Origin: Treponema sp. UBA3870
Lineage (GTDB): Bacteria > Spirochaetota > Spirochaetia > Treponematales > Treponemataceae
Assembly: GCA_002392275.1 (NCBI GenBank)
Contig: DGGQ01000213.1
Coordinates: forward strand, 1 to 5,974
Length of the DNA stretch: 5,974 nucleotides
Direction of reading: 5' to 3'
The notes under the pieces were generated by a model. That model searched no databases. It was not told the origin of the DNA and saw only the letters and a list, made by a program, of their open reading frames with translations. A program made the translations under genes and the position numbers. Positions 1 through 4,988 of this stretch are shown piece by piece (position 1 is the first letter of the stretch; every line of letters begins with the position of its first letter).

Positions 1-1085
1 TTTGTCTCCATGCGTGAGACTGCAAGAAAGCGTCCGTCGTTTGAGAATTTAATAGAAGAAAGTCCGCTGAGTGAAAAGAGTTTTTTTGGTCCAGCAATTC
101 CGCCATCAAAAGTTTGGGCAAAAAAAGCAGTCGAAGATTCAATCCACGCAATCCCGTCGCGGCATGAGGTAAGCGATGTGTAGACCTTCCCCGAGGATTT
201 TCCGTAGCGGTAAAAATCAACACCATCAACATCATCTGGATTTTCTGGAATGTCCGGGAGATTTACCGAGTCAAGAAATTTTTTCCATGCCTCGCCCAGT
301 GAAAATCCGTAGACTTTTTTGAAGGCATGCTCATAAGTCACCGCCCCCATGTTGATTCCGGTGTACCAGAATTTTGAATAGATCTCCATCCCGTACTCTT
401 TCTGAAGCCAGTCCGAAAATGGTCCGCCAAATGCATAGGAAAGATTTCCCTGCGGATAGATGTCCCTCGCCCCGGTAAGTTCCGTGTAAGACTGGAAATT
501 TTTTTGCAAAACGGACTGCCTAAGGACGTGCAGATAGAATCCATCGTTGAGCCTACCGCCGCCGCCCCTGCTTTCCTCGACAACGGACGCCCCCTCCTTG
601 ATTAAAGTAGGCATGGTGATGTAGCAGCCAAAATTCCATGAGTCGCCCAGAACAAAATCCAGAGCCTTCCAGAATGGTGAGCGCATGTTGATTGTCACCG
701 CATGGGTAAGCTCGTGTCTGAACTTGTCTTCCATATTATTGTTGAAAACCGCAAGGCTGTCAGGAACGGGACAGTCGTAGATTACGATATGGTTTGACGG
801 AAAATTTGTGAAGTAGGCGTTCAAGGCATCGACCGCCGGGGTAATTGTGACCGTCATCCTGAACTGCGGACTTATACCAAGATTGGAGCAGACCTCCTCA
901 TAAACACGGTCGGCGCAGTTGTAGAGCTCCCAAACAGATTCCGCGGATCTTGACGGATAGATTATGTCGAACCAGCGTGTAGAGACCGTTTTGATGTCCT
1001 TCTCCCCCCAAAGAACACCCGATGCGGAAAAAATATGTGCGGAAAAAATTAGCGCGAAAAGGATTAGAGAAAAAAGTTTTTTCAA
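1..1085 (-). CDS. Exported gluzincin-type zinc metallopeptidase with C-terminal beta-propeller-like repeats (3' part outside window)
   Basis: Reading from TTG at 1085 the frame stays open to the window edge, giving 361 residues. Residues 1-21 form a signal peptide: Lys-Lys at 2-3, a hydrophobic stretch at 4-19 and a small-residue cleavage region near Ala21, with no lipobox Cys. The segment FRHELTHAV carries a HEXXH zinc motif (H124, E125, H128), and E164 in LIKEGASVVEE lies 36 residues after H128. This is the HEXXH...EGxA layout of peptidase-MA-like gluzincins, so zinc ligands and catalytic Glu are intact. From about residue 300 the sequence changes to propeller style, with FSNDGRFLAVS at 347-357 resembling a TolB/PD40 blade. 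I infer a periplasmic or surface protease; the substrate is unknown. TTG is chosen because the signal peptide begins there; no good Shine-Dalgarno precedes it (only GGGG). An in-frame GTG at 1130 would lie inside the tRNA terminator loop and is unlikely. Confidence 0.85.
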   Translation of the reverse strand, partial: MKKLFSLILFALIFSAHIFSASGVLWGEKDIKTVSTRWFDIIYPSRSAESVWELYNCADRVYEEVCSNLGISPQFRMTVTITPAVDALNAYFTNFPSNHIVIYDCPVPDSLAVFNNNMEDKFRHELTHAVTINMRSPFWKALDFVLGDSWNFGCYITMPTLIKEGASVVEESRGGGGRLNDGFYLHVLRQSVLQKNFQSYTELTGARDIYPQGNLSYAFGGPFSDWLQKEYGMEIYSKFWYTGINMGAVTYEHAFKKVYGFSLGEAWKKFLDSVNLPDIPENPDDVDGVDFYRYGKSSGKVYTSLTSCRDGIAWIESSTAFFAQTFDGGIAGPKKLFSLSGLSSIKFSNDGRFLAVSRMET

Positions 1086-1097
1086 GGTGGACCCCGC

Positions 1098-1143
1098 AAA
1101 AAAAAATCCGGCTGTCTGGTGGAATTGCACAAAACAGTCGGAT
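1098..1143 (-). terminator. Rho-independent terminator of tRNA-Cys
   Basis: On the minus strand a 10-bp stem (arms 1134-1143 and 1106-1115, with one A-C mismatch at 1138/1111) closes an 18-base loop and is followed by nine T residues (1106 down to 1098). It begins three bases after the tRNA discriminator base. The U-tract ends only 12 bases before the TTG start of the downstream peptidase gene. Confidence 0.8.
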
Positions 1144-1146
1144 GAG

Positions 1147-1219
1147 AGGCGTCTGACGGAATCGGACCGTCCAATAATGGTTTTGCAGACCATCCCCTTA
1201 GCCACTTGGGTAAGACGCC
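1147..1219 (-). tRNA. tRNA-Cys (anticodon GCA)
   Basis: The 73-base cloverleaf folds completely: 7-bp acceptor stem GGCGTCT/AGACGCC with discriminator U73, 5-bp anticodon stem ATGGT/ACCAT around loop CTGCAAA (anticodon GCA), a 5-base variable region TATTG, and a 5-bp T stem GACGG/CCGTC. CCA is not encoded. The identity features match known tRNA-Cys: U73, GCA anticodon, an A13-A22 mismatch in a D stem with three C-G pairs, and G15 opposite G48, a combination described for the E. coli tRNA-Cys. The D loop has G18-G19. One oddity is the T loop TCCGATT, which has C rather than U at position 55. Transcription is from its own promoter and ends at the adjacent terminator. Confidence 0.96.
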
Positions 1220-1231
1220 ATGATGTTATAT

Positions 1232-1260
1232 AATATATCAACTACGGAGTTTAATGTCAA
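1232..1260 (-). promoter_or_regulatory. Sigma-70 promoter of tRNA-Cys
   Basis: On the minus strand there is a perfect -35 hexamer TTGACA (1260-1255), a 17-base spacer, and a -10 hexamer TATATT (1237-1232, five of six consensus bases). The expected start point is near 1225, giving a very short leader before the mature tRNA 5' end at 1219. This is also the only clear promoter upstream of the peptidase gene. Confidence 0.85.
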
Positions 1261-1445
1261 GTGACCCTGCCAAGATTTTTCAGGCGGCACTGATTTTTAA
1301 CACGGATGGAAACCTCGAAAATTCTATGTTTAAAAGCACGTAATTTCGGGATTTTAAACTCGACGGCAAGCTCTAAAAAATCACAAAAGAGAGTTTTTAG
1401 AACTTGCCGGATATAACAAATTTTATAAAATTGGAGAAAAAACAA
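1261..1445. other. AT-rich spacer between divergent promoters; no gene seen
   Basis: This stretch lies upstream of both the minus-strand tRNA promoter and the plus-strand barrel-gene promoter. A 67-residue minus-strand frame crosses it but has no ribosome-binding site and no recognisable motif. It does hold two inverted repeats: GTTTAAAA (1328-1335) with TTTTAAAC (1352-1359), and the longer hairpin at 1364-1409. Neither is explained by a neighbouring transcript. Confidence 0.6.
1364..1409. repeat. Long inverted repeat, 16-bp stem with one mismatch
   Basis: Arms 1364-1379 and 1394-1409 pair over 16 positions with a single mismatch (C1371 against A1402) around a 14-base loop. The outer seven pairs CGGCAAG/CTTGCCG are GC-rich and the inner five are A-T. 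Neither strand has a T-tract following the stem, so it is not an ordinary intrinsic terminator. It is about 70 bases upstream of the -10 of the barrel gene. Confidence 0.7.
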
Positions 1446-1477
1446 TTTTTGACCTAGCATAATATATATTTTTGGTG

Positions 1478-1483
1478 TATAAT
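1478..1483 (+). promoter_or_regulatory. Probable -10 element of the outer-membrane protein gene
   Basis: A perfect TATAAT is preceded by TG and by a very AT-rich stretch (1430-1472). At the normal 16-18 base spacing there is no good -35 hexamer; a TTGACC at 1449-1454 is 23 bases away, which is too far. A start near 1490 would give a leader of about 95 bases. Confidence 0.6.
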
Positions 1484-1492
1484 GATAAAAAA

Positions 1493-1580
1493 CAAGGGGG
1501 AACTTTGTCTCCTTGACTTTAGTTTCTCCATTTAATATTCTTTAGGAATAAAGTGCGAGCCGTAAATACGGTTCAAGGAG
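1493..1580 (+). promoter_or_regulatory. Structured 5' leader with possible Shine-Dalgarno sequestration
   Basis: The anti-Shine-Dalgarno segment CTCCTTGA (1509-1516) is an exact complement of TCAAGGAG (1573-1580), which contains the ribosome-binding site. The same segment can instead pair with CAAGGGG (1493-1499) at the predicted transcript 5' end, with one G-U pair. Between them lie a small hairpin TATTC/GAATA, with loop TTTAG, at about 1537-1551, and a hairpin AGCCGT/ACGGTT (1558-1573) just before the ribosome-binding site. The pairings are seen directly; regulation is inferred. It does not resemble a riboswitch class I can name. Confidence 0.4.
1575..1580 (+). promoter_or_regulatory. Ribosome-binding site fixing the barrel-gene start
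   Basis: AAGGAG is five bases before ATG 1586. A longer frame from GTG 1553 has no comparable site and would put eleven residues ahead of the signal peptide, so 1586 is preferred. Confidence 0.9.
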
Positions 1581-1585
1581 TATCT

Positions 1586-2986
1586 ATGATTTTCACAAAA
1601 AAAAGGATAGCCGTTGCGGTAGCGGCTCTTGCTCTGGGTGCTTCAGCAGCATTTGCGGAAGTGTCTTTCACAAACATCCTTAAGTCTGACCTTGTTCAGC
1701 TCACCTTTAGGGAAGAGGGCGCAGAGTCTCCTGTGGATTTATTTTTCGGTGGAATTACTGAAAGAATCGAAGCCGAGTACCTCTCAGACAAGCTCAACTT
1801 TGGTGCAGTTGGAGAGTTGACTTTGGATGCACAGCCAGGTCCTCGATATATTTATAGCGATTACTTCAAAGGAAGTATCGACACAACAACTTTCTTCCAT
1901 TTTATGGACCTCAAGTGGACAGACCTGGACTTCTATCTTGAGTTCAGCCCATGGAACTTCCTCACAATCTTCCTGAGCGATGACATCTATACACCAGGTT
2001 CATATCTTCCTGTAGTTGGATTCCACATGGGTTCTGGAAACCTAGGAAGCGACTTCGGTGTTCTGGTAAAGCCAATCAATGGCCTCAGAATTACAGCCGG
2101 TCTGGATGTAATTTCATACTTCGGAGGAAATCCGGCAGAGGATGTAGATGTTTGGCTCAATCCTCAGAAGATTTCTTCAAATCTTCCAAAGGTCAATGTT
2201 GGTGTTGACTATACCTACAAGAACATGTGGTCCGTAGGTCTCGTTGGACGCAACATTCTCAACTGGGGTAACTTCACAGTTAGCGACCCATGCGATGCCT
2301 CAATCGGACTCTTTGGCTCATTCACAGGATTTGAGGGCTGGGCGCTCTACTCCGGCTTGATGTTCAACCACAACTACGACTGGTACTGGGATGTCAACGA
2401 CCAGTATCCTAACGCAAACATCGTTGGATTCATCGGCGAGTACAGAGTTGAGGGACTTGCTCTCTTTGACTTTGGCCTGAGCTGCTGGAACGACAGGATT
2501 TCCGTTGACTTTGACCTTTCAACAAACTTTGGCCTGAACAGGTCTCCAAACTTTGACGGTCGCTATGTTACATTTGCAGAAGGATTGGCACAGGCAGAAG
2601 AAGGTCCACTCGGAAAGGATACGAATTTTGAAAATGTTCCAAACAAGGCAAAGTACTACAAGCACTTCTATGACTGCTTCGACTTCTATGCCGGACTCCG
2701 CGGAAAGTATCAGTTTACAAAGGCATTCAGCACGGACATCACACTCAAGGGTGTTGCTGACTTCAACGCAAAACTCAGCCGCGTAAACAATGTCAATCCA
2801 ACAACTTATCATGATGGAAACCTGCCTGCTGAAGAGAACTACATCGGACGTGGAGTCATCTTTGAAGCCACACCAACATTTGCATACACATTTGGCCGCC
2901 ACACAATCTCAACAGGTGTTGACCTTGTATTCGCAGATCCTTATGTGACAATCACATTCCCAACAACTTGGACATACCGCTTCTAA
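1586..2986 (+). CDS. Putative outer-membrane beta-barrel protein
   Basis: The product is 466 residues from ATG 1586. Residues 1-24 are a classical signal peptide (Lys5, Lys6, Arg7, a hydrophobic core and Ala-Phe-Ala before Glu25). The rest is rich in Gly, Asn, Asp and aromatics, with many alternating polar/non-polar stretches of 8-12 residues and no long hydrophobic helix. The chain ends in WTYRF; a C-terminal Phe in a final amphipathic strand is the usual BAM recognition signature. Together these indicate an outer-membrane barrel, perhaps a porin-like or surface protein. I do not recognise a named family, and the ligand or channel role cannot be read from sequence. It has its own promoter, a long leader and a strong terminator, consistent with a well-expressed single-gene transcript. 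Other exported beta-rich proteins are possible but less likely. Confidence 0.8.
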   Translation: MIFTKKRIAVAVAALALGASAAFAEVSFTNILKSDLVQLTFREEGAESPVDLFFGGITERIEAEYLSDKLNFGAVGELTLDAQPGPRYIYSDYFKGSIDTTTFFHFMDLKWTDLDFYLEFSPWNFLTIFLSDDIYTPGSYLPVVGFHMGSGNLGSDFGVLVKPINGLRITAGLDVISYFGGNPAEDVDVWLNPQKISSNLPKVNVGVDYTYKNMWSVGLVGRNILNWGNFTVSDPCDASIGLFGSFTGFEGWALYSGLMFNHNYDWYWDVNDQYPNANIVGFIGEYRVEGLALFDFGLSCWNDRISVDFDLSTNFGLNRSPNFDGRYVTFAEGLAQAEEGPLGKDTNFENVPNKAKYYKHFYDCFDFYAGLRGKYQFTKAFSTDITLKGVADFNAKLSRVNNVNPTTYHDGNLPAEENYIGRGVIFEATPTFAYTFGRHTISTGVDLVFADPYVTITFPTTWTYRF

Positions 2987-3007
2987 GTTATTGCAGGATT
3001 CAAACCA

Positions 3008-3037
3008 AGCCGTCCGGTCTTCCGGGCGGTTTTTTTT
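3008..3037 (+). terminator. Rho-independent terminator of the barrel gene
   Basis: The core stem CCGTCCGG (3010-3017) pairs with CCGGGCGG (3022-3029), with one U-G pair, closes a four-base TCTT loop, and is followed by eight T residues (3030-3037). An A-U and a G-U pair extend the stem outward. It is 23 bases after the stop codon. Confidence 0.93.
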
Positions 3038-3122
3038 ATTCGTGTGGATGGCTTAATACGTGCTAGAATGCAGTGGAACACAGAGCAACGAGTGTTGGTT
3101 ATTTTTACTCAAAAAATTTGGG

Positions 3123-3151
3123 ATGACATCTACAATTTTTTTTATTATATT
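3123..3151 (+). promoter_or_regulatory. Sigma-70 promoter of the acyl-CoA synthetase gene
   Basis: The -35 hexamer ATGACA (3123-3128, five of six consensus) and the -10 hexamer TATATT (3146-3151, five of six) are separated by 17 bases. The -10 and spacing match the tRNA-Cys promoter. A start near 3158 gives a leader of about 45 bases. The low-complexity AT tract allows other -10 registers. Confidence 0.65.
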
Positions 3152-3190
3152 ATTATAGAAGACTTTCTTCTACGAAGTAATTTTTTTTGC

Positions 3191-3195
3191 AAGGA
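3191..3195 (+). promoter_or_regulatory. Ribosome-binding site fixing the synthetase start
   Basis: AAGGA is seven bases before ATG 3203. It sets the start 53 codons downstream of the longest open frame, and the protein then has the normal family length. Confidence 0.88.
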
Positions 3196-3202
3196 AAAAT
3201 CT

Positions 3203-4876
3203 ATGAATCTTCTTGACCGCTTTATAAATATCCCCGGGGATGCCACTTACGACCAGATGAAGGACTACAGGGTAACGGTCCCGGACAACTTCAACTTTGC
3301 GTACAACGTTGTTGATGTATATGCCCGCGAGTGTCCGGAGAAAAAGGCCCTGGTCTGGTGCGACGACAACGATGGCGACGAGACTTTCACATTCCGTGAG
3401 ATTTCGCAATGGTCCAAGCGTGCCGCAAACTTTTTTGTTTCAAAGGGAATCAAAAAGGGCGACCGGGTCATGCTTTTTCTTCGCCGCCGATATGAGTTCT
3501 GGTGGATTATACTCGCCCTCCACAGGATTGGAGCGATAGCCATTCCAGCGACAACACAGCTTCTGAGCGAGGACATAGTTTACCGAAACAATTCCGCGGA
3601 CGTAAAGATGATTGTGGCTGTCGACGACGGAATGATTCAGCAGAACATAGAGGAAGCGATGATAAAATCTCCCTCCGTGGAATACCTCGTTTCCGTGCAG
3701 GGGGCGCGCGACGGATGGATAGATTTCCACAAGGAACTGGAATCATGTTCAGCCGAATTCGAGCGTCCGATTGGGGAAAAGGCAACACACAACGACGACA
3801 CAATGCTCCTCTACTTCACCAGCGGAACATCCGGCTATCCAAAGATGGTCATGCACAATTTCACCTACCCGCTTGGACATATCGTCACCGCAAAATTCTG
3901 GCAGCATGTACAGGATGACGGACTCCATCTTAGCGTCGCTGAGACCGGATGGGGAAAGGCGGTCTGGGGAAAAATCTATGGACAGTGGATTGCAGGGTCC
4001 GCAGTTTTTGTGTACGACATGAGGGCATTCACCCCCGAACTTTTCTTCAAAAAAATATCCACCTACAAGGTGACAACCTTCTGTGCGCCGCCAACGGTAT
4101 ACCGCTTTTTAATCAGGCAGGACCTTACCAAATATGACATCTCGTCGCTCAAATACTGTGTCACAGCCGGGGAAGCATTGAACGCCGAGGTCTACAACAA
4201 ATTCTACGAGAAGACCGGAATCAAGATGTTTGAAGGATACGGACAGACAGAGACCGCCATAATCGCAGGCAATTTCTCGGGAATGGAACCAAAGCCAGGC
4301 TCAATGGGAAAACCCGCCCCCGGATATGACGTGGAGATTGTGGATGAACTTGGAAAACGCTGCCCGCCAATGCAGACCGGACGCATAGTAATCCATCTGG
4401 AACGCGGAAAACCGCTTGGCCTTTTCTGTGGATACTACAGGAACGAGGATCAGACTGTCGCGGCACTGTCGGGTCCGGTATACGACACTGGGGACACTGC
4501 CTACTACGATGAGGACGGATACATCTGGTTTGTCGGCCGCTCGGATGACATAATCAAAAGCTCCGGATTCAGAATCAGTCCGTTTGAAGTAGAGAGCGTG
4601 CTCCAGCAGCATCCGTCGGTGCTTGAATGTGCGGTGACAGGTGTTTTTGACGCAAGCCGTGGCCAGCTCGTGAAGGCTACAATCGTACTGAACAAGGGGT
4701 ACAAGCCGTGCAAGGAACTGGAGATTGAGATAAAGACCTTCGTGAAGGAGCATCTAGCGGTCTACAAGATTCCACGCATGGTTGAATTTGTGGACGAGCT
4801 TCCCAAAACAATCAGCGGAAAAATACGCCGCGTGGAGATACGGCAAAAGGATGCCCAGAACACTACCGAGGCATGA
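3203..4876 (+). CDS. AMP-forming acyl-CoA synthetase (ANL superfamily, medium-chain/ACSM-like)
   Basis: The 557-residue enzyme should activate a carboxylic acid with ATP to an acyl-adenylate and transfer it to CoA in the cytoplasm. All ANL core motifs are present: the phosphate-binding loop YFTSGTSGYPK (204-214), GWGKAVWGK near 250, the adenine-binding GYGQTET (345-351), YDTGD (427-431) with ribose-binding Asp431, the hinge GRSDDIIKSSGFRI (445-458), and the catalytic lysine K540 in PKTISGKIRR. The length, the GWGKAVWGK segment and the KSSGFRISPFEVE hinge are typical of medium-chain (ACSM/MACS-like) enzymes rather than of acetyl-CoA synthetase, which is about 100 residues longer. The preferred acid (short/medium, branched or aromatic) cannot be decided from sequence. 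There is no adjacent beta-oxidation or kinase gene; it has its own promoter, so salvage of short or branched acids is only a guess. Confidence 0.92.
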   Translation: MNLLDRFINIPGDATYDQMKDYRVTVPDNFNFAYNVVDVYARECPEKKALVWCDDNDGDETFTFREISQWSKRAANFFVSKGIKKGDRVMLFLRRRYEFWWIILALHRIGAIAIPATTQLLSEDIVYRNNSADVKMIVAVDDGMIQQNIEEAMIKSPSVEYLVSVQGARDGWIDFHKELESCSAEFERPIGEKATHNDDTMLLYFTSGTSGYPKMVMHNFTYPLGHIVTAKFWQHVQDDGLHLSVAETGWGKAVWGKIYGQWIAGSAVFVYDMRAFTPELFFKKISTYKVTTFCAPPTVYRFLIRQDLTKYDISSLKYCVTAGEALNAEVYNKFYEKTGIKMFEGYGQTETAIIAGNFSGMEPKPGSMGKPAPGYDVEIVDELGKRCPPMQTGRIVIHLERGKPLGLFCGYYRNEDQTVAALSGPVYDTGDTAYYDEDGYIWFVGRSDDIIKSSGFRISPFEVESVLQQHPSVLECAVTGVFDASRGQLVKATIVLNKGYKPCKELEIEIKTFVKEHLAVYKIPRMVEFVDELPKTISGKIRRVEIRQKDAQNTTEA

Positions 4877-4889
4877 TTCCGGTGGACCC

Positions 4890-4927
4890 AAAAAAGGGGT
4901 TGCCCGTTTTTGATGGACAGCCCCTTT
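4890..4927. terminator. Intrinsic terminator between convergent genes, best on the minus strand
   Basis: Arms 4893-4902 and 4918-4927 form a 10-bp stem with one G-U pair around a 15-base loop. On the minus strand the stem runs into six T residues (4895 down to 4890), suiting the cyclase transcript. On the plus strand it is followed by TTTGTTTG, a weaker tract, so it may also end the synthetase transcript, whose stop codon is 16 bases before it. Confidence 0.7.
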
Positions 4928-4988
4928 GTTTGTCTGGATTTTGTAAATGAAACCTCTATAAACTTCTGTTTTTTAGAGATGGCCTAAA

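Larger units (their letters stand above)
3038..3202 (+). other. Intergenic leader region of the acyl-CoA synthetase gene
   Basis: The synthetase frame is open upstream to an ATG at 3044, but this stretch is very AT-rich, contains the promoter, and encodes nothing like the family N-terminus. It is therefore non-coding. A perfect 6-bp hairpin TAGAAG/CTTCTA (3156-3161 with 3167-3172) falls at the predicted transcription start and overlaps an alternative CTTC/GAAG hairpin (3167-3170 with 3174-3177). Confidence 0.65.

Noticed and set aside
964..1233. 89-residue plus-strand frame
   Set aside because: It is antisense to the peptidase signal peptide, the terminator and the tRNA-Cys gene; no ribosome-binding site and no domain-like sequence.
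1449..1454. TTGACC as -35 for the barrel gene
   Set aside because: It is 23 bases from TATAAT, outside the usable spacer range, and no acceptable -10 hexamer lies 16-18 bases after it.
1257..1460. 67-residue minus-strand frame in the spacer
   Set aside because: No Shine-Dalgarno before its ATG, it covers the long hairpin and runs into the tRNA promoter; composition looks like translated AT-rich spacer.
1553..1585. GTG start adding 11 residues to the barrel protein
   Set aside because: No ribosome-binding site; AAGGAG five bases before ATG 1586 and a clean signal peptide from there decide the start.
3044..3202. 53-codon N-terminal extension of the synthetase
   Set aside because: It spans the promoter and AT-rich leader, and the family N-terminus begins after ATG 3203, which has AAGGA seven bases upstream.
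1086..4889. Repeated GGTGGACCC at 1086 and 4881
   Set aside because: Nine bases, found twice in unrelated contexts (before a start codon and before a terminator), without extended similarity; most likely chance.
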